From positions 5,579,992-5,643,991 of the forward strand of contig JAQJVL010000001.1 in NCBI GenBank assembly GCA_035578905.1: a stretch of DNA of 64,000 nt, in the 5' to 3' direction. Both the position numbers and the translations under genes were made by a program. This stretch comes from Stictocephala bisonia. Lineage: Eukaryota; Arthropoda; Insecta; Hemiptera; Membracidae. The notes below the pieces were generated by a model. That model searched no databases. It was not told the DNA's origin and saw nothing but the letters and a program-made list of their open reading frames with translations. Shown piece after piece: positions 22,561 through 39,630 of the stretch; position 1 is the first letter of the stretch; every line of letters starts with the position of its first letter.

Positions 22561-25284
22561 TTTTTTAAATTAATTTAGTTTGAGCTAATTAAAGCTGGCT
22601 TTGATTTATAGGGAACCCGACGAATTGGCCAACTCGTTGACTTTAAACCCACGCACTTCTAAGTTGTGCGGGAAACGGTGGCGAATTAATTAATTAATTA
22701 TACTTTGTTAGACGTAAACGTAAAAGTGTAAAAGGTTTTTTTTCTTATTGTGTTTTACTCTTGACTGTGAATTTTACCTATAGAAATTTACTTACAGGTT
22801 TACATTCTATTGAACAACACTACAAAATAAATATTGTAGTCAACATTGTTTACACAACATTAAAAAAAATTGGCAAACAATGCTAAACGTAAATACAACA
22901 TAAATAATAACAAACATAACCTAATTATAATTTTCAACGCAGGGTTTCCTAGAGGTGACAGTTGGCTGGTGCAGTATATACTGTACAAGTAATTGTTGAC
23001 ATAGTGTAAACTTAATGTTTCCGGATTAAAAAATTAGTTTATTAATCGGTTTGATTTGTTACTATATGCTATTTAATATAAATTATGACAAAAAATTAGT
23101 TTTATGAAATACTAATTAGTTCTAAGGACTCTTGTATGAAGAGTGAATATGACAACTAAGTGACTCTCTTTGTGGTCTTAATATCCTTTTTTGATTAATG
23201 GAACATGAAAATGAAGTGTTTTTACAATGTGATATGAGCCCTTACTTTTTATAGTACATTATAACTTTAATATGATTTATACTTTATTCTTTATTGGAAA
23301 ATGTGCAGTTTATATTACACTTTGTTACAGTTAATAAAAATAATCCCTCTGGCTCATGATTATTTTAGAAATAACCTAAATTCTTTTTCGTAATATAATT
23401 ATTTTAATAAAGTACAAGCTCTAAATATTACTTTTCATGTGTATTAATAGAATAATTACCTATTGAAATAAGTGTAATGGAGCTGTTTATACGTTACGTG
23501 AAATAAGTCTAGAAAAAATATATCTATCGTTCATTCAGTATATTATGATTTTATATACGATAAAATAAGATAAAGATAAGGTTTTAATACAGACAACACA
23601 TTATGAAAACTACAAGTACTTATAACATTAAAGGGGTAACATTAAACAAACTAGGGTATATAAAATTACAACAAACAACAATACCGCTGAGATATAATAT
23701 GAACCATAATACAAACCCTGATCCAACACACAACAAAAAATAATGAATACATTCGATTTCTTTAAATTTTTTTAAATTTAATTATACATTTATTTTATAT
23801 ATTTAGCCTCACCAAGTTTGATATAACTTGTCGGTGAGGTCCATTTAATAAACATTATACATACAACTCTTTTGTATCCAAAATGAGGTCGTTTTCGGTG
23901 GCACTACTATCTTATCACTAATTTCGGCAGTTACAATGGAAGTAAATTTGGGACGTGCCGACCACGGTTGCACTGTAATTCAATATTTTATTTTACAAAG
24001 AAGAAACTGGTTTGCATTTTTAAATTCCTGCCTATTCCAGTGTCTTTTTTGGCCATAACAGTTGTTCATCGACATCTGTGCGTAATGTAAGTCATGTTCG
24101 TCCGTCCGTTCTGGAGTTACATGAAGTGCGTTCCGTGGCCGACACGGCCCATCACACAACCTGTAGCTTTTCCTAATATAATATTTTAAATATTCATAAA
24201 ATTTCAATTAACAAGAAATCAATCACAATATATTATATTTACAATGTGAGCAAAATATAACTTTGTTAAAGCAAACGTTATTCAATATCAGGAGTTTACA
24301 TGGTTATTTTATTGAATTCAATACGTTATTATATGTGAGAAAAATACCACTGTTATTATATTACAATATCTTTATATGAATATCAAGAAAGCAAGAAAAT
24401 AATACAGTGAAATGTGTTAATTTATGACACTAAAGTCTAGTCATGAGTGTTGTGCTAAAGCTGGAATCATTGTGAGGCCTATCTATGATCGTGTTTGGCA
24501 ACATAATGTTCAACATATCATATAGAAACTGTTGGTCTAGTGTACAGTTATCATAATGAATGTATACCCTGGTAAAAGAAGGTCGATATTTTTAGGAGAG
24601 AGTGAACAAAACAAAAGTTGGAATAATAAGTACGAATGCAGAGGCATAAATATACATATTCTATCAGTTCAAGGAAACCTCACTTCAGTTAAACATGTAG
24701 CACTTAGCTACGTTAGCTAAAATAACTATAATCATATTAACACGTATATTCCTTGTAGCAATACTTGAAATGTATGTAAGCATGAAAATAAGCTTACAGA
24801 CAAAAAACAGTAGTAAAATCTCGATTCAAACTAAATATTCAAGTATTTAGCTGACAATGGTTCTGGTTTGGTGTCGGGGATGTAATAATACCACTTCAGC
24901 TGATTACACCAGTGACTAGTTTCTCCACAAGTGGCTTGCCGGTCCGAAGTCCCATTAGACTGTAGGCTGTCGGCACAGAAATTATGTGTACCCGAGTTCT
25001 AAATTCTTTGCAAAAATATAAGAGGTCCACTGAACATTCAATTACAGAATTGTATGTTTCCTTTATTTTAAATTATGACATATGGATTTTAAAATTTTCC
25101 TGTGTGTTTTAAAATAAATGTCATCTTACTTAGAATAAAAAATTATTGGAATTAAAGTAATGTTCACATTGGATTTATACTTTCATTACTCAAAACCCCA
25201 TTAATTTATCGTATTTATATTTTAATATGTGAATAATAGGAATATTTTGTAAAAGTTTTATAAATTTAAAAATTTTTAATTTTC
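22561..25284. other. No confirmed gene
   Basis: A GC-richer patch at 22600-22690 is followed by (TTAA)-type repeats, and small GC patches lie at 22935-22985 and 24880-24980. A 75-codon minus frame (23980-24207) covers a GC-richer block (24040-24170) with no match I recognise. Confidence 0.35.
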
Positions 25285-25640
25285 GAAAAACGTTCTTATT
25301 AATTTTTTGAAACAATGTTTTCTTGTCTTCTAGAGGTCGTAAAATAAATTACTTGATCGATTTGTAATTCTTATGAAATTTAAATTTACGATTCATTACA
25401 TATGCATACTGTAAGTAAGTTCAGTGGTTTTATATTAATTTCAATCAATTTAAAATCACTTAAATTCGATCAATTTATATTAATCGAAATTAATTTAAAA
25501 CCACTACATTTGCTTACGCATATGGTAGTAATGTATCGTAACGTTGGATCTCATTATAATTACAACGAGAACTCATAATTCATTACGACCTCTTGAAATC
25601 AAGAAATCATTAATATGAATTAATTTCTTACGACAGCAAC
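25285..25640. mobile_element. Foldback element, arms about 170 bp
   Basis: The left arm (TCTAGAGGTCGTAAAATAAA ... CAGTGGTTTTATATTAATTT) is mirrored by the right arm (AATTAATTTAAAACCACTAC ... TTCATTACGACCTCTTGAAA). There is almost no spacer; the turn is near 25467. Arms are moderately diverged. No coding capacity. A related shorter copy sits at 34235-34480. Confidence 0.75.
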
Positions 25641-26604
25641 TGCAATACTTTGCATACACCATAAGTCAGTCAATCAGTAGGTGAGTTTTCCTAAGTTATA
25701 AGGTGGTTGAGGGGAGGCCTTGACCACTGGCCGTTAATGGGTGTACATAGTCAGCTGTAGAATTTATTCAAGTAATATTCTGTAAGTAATTTATACTACC
25801 CATAGCTAATATGCTTTATTTAGCTATATTCCATCGTTATTTTTTCTTATATTATTATCATACAATATTTACTTTTAGTAAAAGTGCCCAATTACTGAAT
25901 TTTTTACTATAAAAAAATGTAAGCAGAAATATTCAACCTGCGTAAACATTTTTCTTATTTAATAAACTGTAATTGTTCAAGAGGAATAAGCTATGCACTA
26001 CGTTAAAACTTTTCATTTTTACTTTATTGAAACCTTCATAATATGGGTACTTTTTCGTCCTGTATCCTGGTATAATTTTAGATAATTTGTCCTTCCATTA
26101 TCGTCCATATTTTCCAAATGTCCATGGAATTTAAACTTGTGAGTTATTAGTTATTAAATTTGTGTTTTTTAAGAAGAAGCTAAAATAAATGAGAATATAA
26201 AAGCTCAAACCACTAACCTTAGAAAATAGGACAAATACTCTCTAAATTAAAAATATACATGCAAATAAATATGGGTAATTTCTTAGTTATCTAAAGTTAT
26301 TTCAGGTCTGTATTTAACATTACTATACATGATAATTTGTATTAACTTTGGGTTTTCCAAAGTGCTTGAAACTTATATGAAAACGGCTAGAAGTTGAACT
26401 ATCGTCATCATTATAGTGTTTGAAAGTCTTTAGTAAAGTCATTCAACATTTTTCGAATTTTAATCACTTAATATACTTTTTAACCAAAAACAGTTACATT
26501 ATTTCACAACGTGTAAGTTTTAAACGGTAGACTTGTTAAGCATTCCTGTACAACATTTAGCGAACAAATTTTTAAACTATCATAATTTAGCCTGTCAATT
26601 AATC
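25641..26604. other. No gene seen
   Basis: AT-rich, no supported feature. Confidence 0.45.
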
Positions 26605-28288
26605 CCTGTCAACAATGTATAAAAGTGATACAATAACGGGGTTTTTAGTAAGAAAAGTGTAAAGTTTTTGGACTCGAACACTTGTAAAAATGTCGGTACT
26701 TCTTTACTCCAGCTAGAATAAAATTATTAAGTAAAATGATAAAATTTAAAGAACATAAATGACATAACCTACTATCAAACGAGGAACAAATGGTGTGCCG
26801 AATTATTCATAGGTCTGTCAGTTTCCTAGTAAACAACCGTCTAACTGGAGTACACATATGTACCAACAGTAATTGTCATATACAATCAATGGTAATAGCA
26901 TCACTAAGAGTGCCGTTAATTCTGAGGTAGGCAATTCAGATACTGCTCCTATATTGCATTTACCAGAATGCAGGCGTTGTAGGTTAGAGCATTTACATAA
27001 AATGCCGTTTAATTTAAGGTAGGCAATAAAATTATGTTGATTGCATTTACCAGAATAAAGGTGTTAAATCAAATGGTGTTATGTTAGCCATTATAATAGC
27101 CTACCATTGCCCCACTTTACGTAGAATCGTAGCCCTGGAACAGGCTGTTTGGACAAAGGGAGGGGATGGACCTTTCCCGGAACATATTAGGCCACTCAAC
27201 CCACTGTCACCTAAGTTACTTAACCCTTTATATTATCCAACTTAACTCTCCTAGAATGTTCGTAGTGGTAAGGTCTAACATGAAGTCTTCTTGACATATA
27301 TTTTGTATTCTATAGCCAAATTCTGGTTTATATTAATATATTGTTAGCGTTGTGAGTAAAGAGGGGGCAGGTTTTGTAAATGTTTAGTACAAATTAATAA
27401 ATAATATGAATCGTACAAAGTAAGTATTTTAAAAATGATACAGTTTTATTTAAGCGGAAAATGAGAATTTATTGAAATAATTTGGTTATATCTAACCTTT
27501 ACGACTGCACTAGCTTAAATGTTTGTAAAAGGGTTGTGTAAAACTGAATGGTAAATTAATGGACTTTAAACACACAAATAATTTATATTTCCTCGTATTT
27601 TAAGGGTTAATTTAAAGATAATTATTTAACTAAATACGTTTTAAGATGGTTGTTATCTGAATAAAAGCAACTCTAAAAACAAACTTCTCTTTGTCTGTTG
27701 TAAAATCCAATCATGTAAAGTTTGTGGCTATTTATAAATATATTTGCAAACTGAAATAATATTACACTTTAAATAATGACATACCTTAATATGCTTACGT
27801 TTTACAATGTACTATTCTGTTAATCGTCAACGTTGGCATCATTAAATAGCTCATGTTTTGATGTCGATGTAAAAAAAGTAAAAAGTCAAAGTACAGAAGT
27901 AGTCATCATTACAATTACATCCCATAAGAGTAATATATGTTACAGAACAAATTTCAAAATTATCATAATTTAGCCTATTATAAATAATAGCCAAATCATT
28001 TAAACATTTTAGACTCTATTCCTTAACTTTAATAATGATGTAGTATTTGATAGGGTGGATAATGATCTTTGAGATTTTATATCATTTCGTAAAAAAACCC
28101 CTTCACAACGTTTCTAATTGGTACAACTCCCTTTTTGAAATATTAAATCCAAATTACTTCTAATTTACGTATGATATTGTAGTTTTACTTATGCCATACA
28201 TACGAAAACCTTGATTATATACACCTAAAATATATATTCCATCTGATAGGAATATTTGTGTCTGTAATTTGGTTAATTAGTGAGGTTT
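26605..28288 (+). repeat. Segmental duplication, copy A
   Basis: Matches 34518-37196 in the same orientation. From about 27070 to 28288 the copies are nearly identical, with few substitutions and small indels; 26605-26910 is more diverged. The match stops sharply after TTAGTGAGGTTT (28288). Copy A holds only one full 91-bp unit plus a part unit (26916-27060), where copy B has about twelve. A GC-rich patch at 27095-27235 (GCCCCACTTTACGTAGAATC...) is shared by both copies. Confidence 0.95.
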
Positions 28289-31700
<3,412 letters not shown>

Positions 31701-31725
31701 ATTATTCTATATTATTATTCTATTT

Positions 31726-31935
31726 GAGTATGGGTGGGCGGGTGGGTCAATATCACTGTTCGTGTATGAGTGAGCGGGTGGGTCAATACAACTGTTTATG
31801 TATGAGTGGGCGGGTGGGTCAATACAACTGTTCATGTATGAGTGGGTGGGTGGGTCAATACAACTGTTCGTGTATGGGTGGGCGGGTGGGTCAATACAAC
31901 TGTTCGTGTATGGGTGGGTGGGTGGGTGGGTCATA
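31726..31935 (+). repeat. 36-bp G-rich minisatellite family, site 4a
   Basis: Six units, GGGTCAATA at 31744, 31780, 31816 and so on every 36 bp. Linkers such as GGGTGGGCGGGTGGG and (GGGT)5 at 31915-31934 satisfy the G-quadruplex pattern. ORFs on both strands are by-products of a period divisible by 3. Confidence 0.96.
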
Positions 31936-31999
31936 ACACAAACCAATTTGATTTGTTACACATTTGAGCAAGACTTTTAGACCCCATGTACCATACTAC

Positions 32000-32106
32000 A
32001 ATACTACTGTACGTGTTTGGGTGGGCAGGTGGGTCAGTACTACTGTACGTGTATGGGTGGGTGGGTGGGTCAATACTACTGTACGTGTATGGGTGGGTGG
32101 GTGGGT
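32000..32106 (+). repeat. 36-bp G-rich minisatellite family, site 4b
   Basis: Three more units (ACTACTGTACGTGTATGGG), separated from 4a by about 65 bp of unique DNA and followed within 15 bp by the AG tract. Confidence 0.95.
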
Positions 32107-32116
32107 TTCTCTCCAC

Positions 32117-32280
<164 letters not shown>

Positions 32281-32284
32281 AAAG

Positions 32285-32422
32285 AGTGGTGGAAGTGAGA
32301 TAGAAAAATACTCTTTCCCCACTCTATTCACAATTTAAAAAGTTTCATGGTAAATAGGGAAACGGACTGGCAGTGCAGTTGTAAGCCCCGCCCACTATGA
32401 CATTAGCATCAGTGACCATTGG
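32285..32422 (+). repeat. Dispersed repeat module, copy 1
   Basis: Contains GTGGTGGAAGTGAGATAG, ATACTCTTTCCCC, then AGCCCCGCCCAC (32383-32394) and GTGACCATTGG. The same words in the same order occur on the minus strand at 54881-55032. It carries GC-box-like CCCCGCCC and an inverted CCAAT (ATTGG), so it could be a transposon promoter or LTR-like fragment; identity unknown. Confidence 0.65.
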
Positions 32423-34234
32423 ATAGTTTGATTAACACTAAAGAATCAAGCTTATATCGTTTAAACAAAATCATGATTTAGTAGTCAAACTATAATTAGT
32501 TCTGACAATAAGACATTGAATAATATTGTAATCAATAAATAGAACTAAAAAAAAACGTTTAGTTAACTGTAAAGTTTATTCTTTGCATTTCATTGCAGTT
32601 ATTTCTTTCATCTGAATATTATTGCAGAAGTTGAAATTTTGATGACAGAAGTTAGTCACGTCTGCAATGGACGACATATGAGTGGTGGTACGATTCCCTT
32701 CACTGATGAAACCCCAACATGCACTAAATATAACAAATAGGCCACTTACTAATTGCCCGGTCCAATTATAACAAGGTGTATAATGTAACATAACTTACTT
32801 ACAATAGCCAATAAACTATCACAGAGCCAATAATTGCAAACATTAGGTATTCCACATTCATGTTATATTAATTGAAAGGTACGTCACAGAGAGAGAATCA
32901 ACAGAGTTTTGCAATTTATGTTGATTCCGTCAATAAGGAAATAGAGGTGTTGAAATAAATTATCAATTAATAATGAGCTGTATTTTTGTATATACGGATA
33001 TGAGGTTGTTTTCTATATTTATGTTTTGTATTTTGTACTGTTTCTTAAAATCTATACATCATATTGTTTATACAGATGTACACTTTTATTAATTTTCTTA
33101 TACTAACCTAAACAAGTTATGTTACTCATATTTTATTTACTGTTGCTGTTACTTATAGGGAATATTATTAAAACTGCTATTTATATATTTCTAGTGTTTT
33201 TGAATGCTCAAATAGCCCTGTCTCTTAATTTGTTACATAAATTAATTCAGCTTTAAAAATCAAATTATACAAAAATAAGAAAACACAAATCTTGAAGTAT
33301 TTAAATTTAATTTAATGTAGTGTATATTTAACAGATACAAATCTTATTGGAGAATTACATGGATTTAATTAGAGTAGTGAAGAAAATATTTAACCATTCC
33401 CGTACTTAAGCTTTTAAGAATGTTTTATATTTTTTCTGCACGAGTTTATCTTTGTTGTGTTTTGTCAAATGAACGCTGACCTTCGTTACGGAAGTTAATG
33501 GAAACTGTCTCAGCAAGTAGTAAATTGGTTTCTTTCGTATTCCTCAACCCAAGGCATTAAAGAAGTGGTCGCTTCAAGAGTATAATTTCAAAACAAACTC
33601 TGTAACAACTGGTGACATTGTTGCCTGAATTAAAAGTGATTTTAAAATTTATTTAATTTTGATTAAATGTCTCGTCTTGGTAGCTTCTTTAGACTGTATG
33701 CCACATAGTGTCTCTAAAATGCACGAGTGCAGTGAGTGACGGCATTGGCTCACGAAGCGTGCATTGGTGTCCCCTAGTAAAAAATTAAGACATGTGTTAT
33801 CATAGTTTATTCAAGTACAAGTTCAGTATTCAAGCACAACAGAGCTGTGATTTAAGAGCATTTCATACTGAACTTGTCAATCTTATCTTTGGTATTACTG
33901 TTGTGCAAAGATTACAGTATTTCCGTGTTTGTTGGGTTTTTCGAAGAAAATAACAGGCTTATGACAAATCCAATCATATTAATTTATTTCGTCCATTAAT
34001 TGTACGTCATGATATATCCATTTATAATTTTACAATAAGTTTTAATTATTTTGATCCTAGAAGGAATAAAAAAAGTACAGGAGCTTTAATACGATTTTAC
34101 TGTACATCAATTTTACACTTTTATTAGACAAAACCCGTTAATGAATGGCATTTCTATTTGAATATGAGAGTAACAGAAATATTTCCTATAAGCTTACATA
34201 TTTCAGAATTTTAACTTTTCAAGAAAAAGGTTCT
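32423..34234. other. No gene seen
   Basis: AT-rich. A 13-bp inverted repeat (ACAAGTTCAGTAT / ATACTGAACTTGT) lies near 33817-33880. A GC-richer patch at 33715-33775 has no ORF. Confidence 0.45.
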
Positions 34235-34480
34235 TATCATTTTATGAAACAACGTTCTCTTGGTCTCTAGAGATTCTAAAATAAATTACTTGGTCACGTT
34301 TTAACATTTAAGATATGTATTGTTTCGATATATTGATCTGCTATTAATTAATATACTTACGCATACAACAGTAATGTCGTTTGAATACATTCCATTAAAA
34401 AAATGTAACCAAGAACTTAAATTTACGATTTTAAGCCAAGAAAACTTTGTTTCAGGAAATGAAGATTTTTTACTTAAATA
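34235..34480. mobile_element. Foldback element related to the one at 25285
   Basis: GAAACAACGTTCTCTTGGTC and AAATAAATTACTTGGTCAC on the left are mirrored by GTAACCAAGAACTTAAATTT and AGAAAACTTTGTTTC on the right. The left arm aligns with the left arm of the element at 25285-25640. It lies just upstream of duplication copy B, as the other lies upstream of copy A. Confidence 0.6.
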
Positions 34481-34517
34481 AGTAATTCTGAACGATTTAA
34501 AAATAATACAAAGGATT

Positions 34518-37196
34518 CCTGTCAAGATTTATACAAGTGATACAATAACGGGGTTTTAGTAAGAAAAATGTAAACTTGATGCACATGAAAACTTGTAAAA
34601 ATTTTGTTATTTCTTTTCTCCAGCTAGAATAAAATCATTAAGTATAATGATAAAATTTAAAGAACATAAATGTCATACCCTACGATCAAACGAGGAACAC
34701 AACGGTGTGGCCGTATTATTCATAGGTCTGTCAGTTTCCTAGTAAACAACCGTCTAACTCGAGTACACATATGCACCAACAGTAATTGTAATATACAATC
34801 AATGGTAATAGCATCACTAAGAGTGTCGTTAATTCTGAGGTAGGCAATTCAGATAACGCTCCTATATTGCATTTACCAGAATGTAGACGTCGTAGGTTAG
34901 TGCATTCACGTAAGTGCCCTTAATTCTGAGGTAGGCGATTCAGATACCGCTCCTCCATTGCATTTACCATAATGTAGACGTCGTAGGTTAGTGCATTCAC
35001 GTAAGTGCTCTTAATTCTGAGGTAGGTAATTCAAATACCGCTCCTACATTGCATTTACCATAATGTAGACGTCGTAGGTTAGTGCATTCACGTAAGTGCC
35101 ATTAATTCTGAGGTAGGTAATTCAGATACCACACCTATATTACATTTAGCAGAATGTAGACGTCGTAGGTTAGTGCATTCACGTAAGTGCCCTTAATTCT
35201 GAGGTAGGTAATTCAGATACCACACCTATATTACATTTAGCAGAATTTAGACGTCGTAGGTTAGTGCATTCACGTAAGTGCCCTTAATTCTGAGGTAGGT
35301 AATTCAGATACCGCTCCTACATTGCATTTACCATAATGTAGACGTCGTAGGTTAGTGCATTCAGGTAAGTGCCCTTAATTCTGAGGTAGGAGATTCAGAT
35401 ACCACACCTATATTACATTTAGCAGAATGTAGACGTCGTAGGTTAGTGCATTCACGTAAGTGCCCTTAATTCTGAGGTAGGTAATTCAGATACCGCTCCT
35501 ACATTGCATTTACCATAATGTAGACGTCGTAGGTTAGTGCATTCACGTAAGTGCCCTTAATTCTGAGGTAGGTAATTCAGATACCGCTCCTACATTGCAT
35601 TTACCATAATGTAGACGTCGTAGGTTAGTGCATTCAGGTAAGTGCCCTTAATTCTGAGGTAGGTAATTCAGATACCACACCTATATTACATTTACCAGAA
35701 TGTAGACGTCGTAGGTTAGTGCATTCACGTAAGTGCCGTTAATTCTGAGGTAGGTAATTCAGATACCACACCTATATTACATTTAGCAGAATGCAGGCGT
35801 CGTAGGTTAGTGCATCACGTAAGTGCCGTTAATTCTGAGGTAGGCAATTCAGATACTGCTCCTATATTGCATTTACCAGAATGCAGGCGTTGTAGGTTAG
35901 AGCATTTACATAAAATGCCGTTTAATTTAAGGTAGGCAATAAAATTATGTTGATTGCATTTACCAGAATGGTGTTAAATAAAAACGGTGTTATGTTAGCC
36001 ATTATAATAGCCTACCATTGCCCCACTTTACGTAGAATCGTAGCCCTGGAACAGGCTGTTTGGACAAAGGGAGGGGATGGACCTTTCCCGGAACATATTG
36101 GGCCACTCAACCCACTGTCACCTAAGTTACTTAACCCATTCTATTATCCAACTTAACTCTCCTAGAATGTTCGTAGTGGTAAGGTCTAACATGAAGTCTT
36201 CTTGACATATATTTTGTATTCTATAGCCAAATTCTGGTTTATATTAATATATTGTTAGCGTTGTGAGTAAAGAGGGGGCAGGTTTTGTAAATGTTTAGTA
36301 CAAATTGATAAATAATATGAATCGTACAAAGTAAGTATTTTAAAAATTAACAGTTTTATTTAAGCGGAAAATGAGAATGTATTGAAATAATTTGGTTATA
36401 TCTAACCTTTAGTACTGCACTAGCTTAAAAGTTTGTAAAAGGGCTGTGTAAAACTGAATGGTAAATTAATGGACTTTAAACACACAAATAATTTATATTC
36501 CCTCGTATTTTAAGGGTTAATTTAAAGATAATTATTTAACTAAATACGTTTTAAGATGGTTGTTATCTGAATAAAAGCAACTCTAAAAACAAACTTCTCT
36601 TTGTCTGTTGTAAAATCCAATCATGTAAAGTTTGTGGCTATTTATAAATATATTTGCAAACTGAAATAATATTACACTTTAAATAATGACATACCTTAAT
36701 ATGCTTACGTTTTACAATGTACTATTCTGTTAATCGTCAACGTTGGCATCATTAAATAGCTCATGTTTTGATGTCGATGTAAAAAAAGTAAAAAGTCAAA
36801 GTACAGAAGTAGTCGTCATTACAATTACATCCCATAAGAGTAATATATGTTACAGAAAAAATTTCAAAATTATCATAATTTAGCCTATTAAAAATAATAG
36901 CCAAATCATTTAAACATTTTAGACTCTATTCCTTAACTTTAATAATGATGTAGTATTTGATAGGGTGGATAATGATCTTTGAGATTTTCTATCATTTCGT
37001 AAAAAACCCTTCCCAACGTTTCTAATTGGTACAACTCCCTTTTTGAAATATTAAATCCAAATTACTTCTAATTTACGTATGATATTGTAGTTTTACTTAT
37101 ACCATACATACGATAACCTTGATTATATACACCTAAAATATATATTCCATCTGATAGGAATATTTGTGTCTGAAATTTGGTTAATTAGTGAGGTTT
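34518..37196 (+). repeat. Segmental duplication, copy B
   Basis: Direct repeat of 26605-28288, about 8-9 kb downstream. It is longer only because of a tandem array of 91-bp units. The right edge is sharp after TTAGTGAGGTTT (37196). A 69-codon frame (35947-36156, with ALEQAVWTKGGDGPFPEH) lies in the shared GC-rich patch, but copy A lacks an intact start for it, so I do not call a gene. Confidence 0.95.
34829..35980. repeat. 91-bp tandem array, 12 full units plus a part
   Basis: TTAATTCTGAG (or its variant) starts each unit at 34829, 34920, 35011, 35102, 35193, 35284, 35375, 35466, 35557, 35648, 35739, 35829 and, diverged, 35922. Two main subtypes alternate: CCGCTCCTACATTGCATTTA with CCATAATG, and CACACCTATATTACATTTAG with CAGAATG. 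The first and last full units are of a third kind, like the single unit of copy A. Confidence 0.97.
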
Positions 37197-37199
37197 GTT

Positions 37200-37470
37200 A
37201 CCAAAACACTTTGTCCCAACAGTTTTTCAACATTTTTATTACTATATCATTTTTGAAAAAGGGTAAAAATTTATTAGTATTTTTATAAAAATCACTACCT
37301 AATTTAATCACTAACTAAATTTTACTACTTTTTCAATTGACCACAAATCGACACTTTTATTAAAAAGTGCATTTAGGTAACTTTTTCGCTGTTTAAACTA
37401 TTACTAAAATGTTAATTATTTGACTAATCGATAAGTGACAAAGCTGTTTTGACATTGATGTTGTGGGACA
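37200..37470. mobile_element. Possible MITE at the duplication edge
   Basis: TTTGTCCCAACAGTTTTTCAACA at the left is weakly mirrored at the right (TGTTGTGGGACA near 37460). It begins within a few bases of the right edge of copy B. The inverted match is short, so confidence is low. Confidence 0.25.
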
Positions 37471-38054
37471 TAAACCCAATACTGTATGACAACTAACTCA
37501 GCAGACTATCAGTTCCTACAGTTATGAAACACATCATTTATTTTTATAAATTACTCAACAGTTTATAAGGTTACATAACAGTATTTTAATTACGAGGTAC
37601 ATTTCATGGTATATTATTTTATTTTCAATTTCACCATGATCATTGAAATGGAATTATATCATTACATCCAAATATCATTGGGACGTATAGTTCTGTGGCT
37701 ATCGCATATACAGATGTGAATAAAGCCACATTACTACGAATGTACTCACAAATACAGATACAGTAGTAAAGAGCTTAGTATGAGGGCTTTGGTGCCAAAA
37801 GCCCTAAACAACAGAAACCTAGCTGAGAACAATATGGGTTTTCGATGTTATTCTACAATATATAACAGTCATGTAAACAAAACAACTTTCGTCAAAGCGA
37901 TAGTTTACATAAATGTAACTTTTTCTCTGAGGCATTGTTAAATAAATACATGGCTGACCTAGATTTTAAATAATGAGTTTGGTCTTACATAGAATTTCTA
38001 AAATAACTTATCAATGAGTTGTTTGAAAGTTATTTATTATCATTTGATTGTTCA
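37471..38054. other. No gene seen
   Basis: AT-rich. A small hairpin GGGCTTTGGTGCCAAAAGCCC near 37785 is the only structure. Confidence 0.45.
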
Positions 38055-38674
38055 TGATATGTAGATAATATTTGGAGATTTCTAATGCTTTGATTCTTTA
38101 AGAAATAAACGCAACGTTTTGACAGCTATAACAAACTCCTGCCGTCCTCATGTATACTTACTAACTTAGCGTACACCTAAAACATTTTTTCCTTAACCCA
38201 TTCTAAATCGGAAAAGACTTAATACTACATGCTAGGTACTAAAGATTACTGTTGAAAATCAAAAGTTCTTAAAAAAACTATCACACATAATTATACAAAA
38301 TATAATACACATTTTTTGCATTTACTTTTGTATGTCATTGAGTATTTGGTCTATTTAATAACTTGTTCTGTGTTTTGTTGATTGATTTCATTTTTGCATT
38401 TCTTTTGTCTTTAATATTGTATATTATATGTTGTATAATTACGTTAGGTGTTTTTTAAAGAACTTTTGACTTACAACAGTAATCTTTAATATCTAGCATG
38501 TAGTATTAAGTCTTTTCTGATTTATTATGGGTTAAGGAAAAAAATGTTTTAGATGTAAGCTAAGTTAGTAAATACACCTGAAGACGACAGGGGTTTGTTA
38601 TACCTGTCGAAAAGATGTTTTTGTTTCTTAAACACTCAAAGCATTGGAAATCTCTAAATATTATCTACATATCA
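38055..38674. mobile_element. 620-bp foldback element, 224-bp arms
   Basis: The left arm 38055-38278 and right arm 38451-38674 are inverted copies of high identity, with a 172-bp spacer. Ends: TGATATGTAGATAATATTTG and its mirror ATATTATCTACATATCA. Within each arm is GAAGACGACAGG...CCTGTCGAAA (or its reverse), a hairpin motif. No ORF in the spacer, so non-autonomous. Confidence 0.9.
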
Positions 38675-39630
38675 TTATCAAGACGCTTGTACAAAATGTT
38701 TTAATAGTTGGTTGGTCCTCAGATTAATTGAGTTGTATGTTGCTTACAATTATATTGGTACAACTGATCATTCAACGTAAAAATAATAATGAAATATATA
38801 ACACGAATAAATAAGCAATTTCCTTTATTAAATAAACCATACAAGGTTTTTGATACTGTATATTTTTTTAAAAAAGCTCAATGACATTTGTATATATGTA
38901 CAAAAGGAGCGTGTACTTGACCGAGTAACAATAACTGTGATATTTTAATACTAACCATTCCCTGGTAGTTAAAAATTTATGATTCACAAATATAATTTTG
39001 GAATAAATAATTTAAAAACATTGTTGTTTTGCAATTTGATTCGTATAGCTATTATTTATTTTATTATTTATTATTTTAAATTTTACTAATTTGGTAAAAA
39101 TTATATTTTACACCATTTAAGAGCATCGCAAGTTTACTATATTGAAGGAGAATACAATTAGTGTCATAAGATATAGTTAGTTTATTTATCAAATAGTTTA
39201 TTGATTAGCATATTACATGTTGGAAAAAATGCAAAACAAGTTAATTTTAGACAGCAATAATTTATTTTAAATAAATAAAAAAGTACAAAATATAATTTTC
39301 ATAAATTTTCTTTGTGAATCTCTCTGGTCTGAGGAAAGTAAACGGGGTTTACTAAAATCAATCACCAAAGTATTATTTTTACTTCTGTGCTTATTTTAAT
39401 AAATGTGTGCTGAGTGACGTTTATTTTTCTTTGTCAACATATCAACTATTTCACCTACTTCAAATATATATCTCTATCGTACCGAGAGAATTCTACCTAA
39501 TATAACTAATAGTACTGGCTATGTAAGTTGTCTTCCAAATAATATTTTTATCTACTGCAATTACTGTTACGCTCACGCAAAATAATAGATGGCTTGAATC
39601 ACAGAAGTTGATCCTACAAGAGCCATTTAA
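38675..39630. other. No gene seen
   Basis: AT-rich, no supported feature. Confidence 0.45.

Noticed and set aside
23980..24207. 75-codon minus ORF (VTPERTDEHDLHYAQ)
   Set aside because: Protein-like in part and in a GC-richer block, but no motif, splice or promoter context supports it. Noted only in the region entry.
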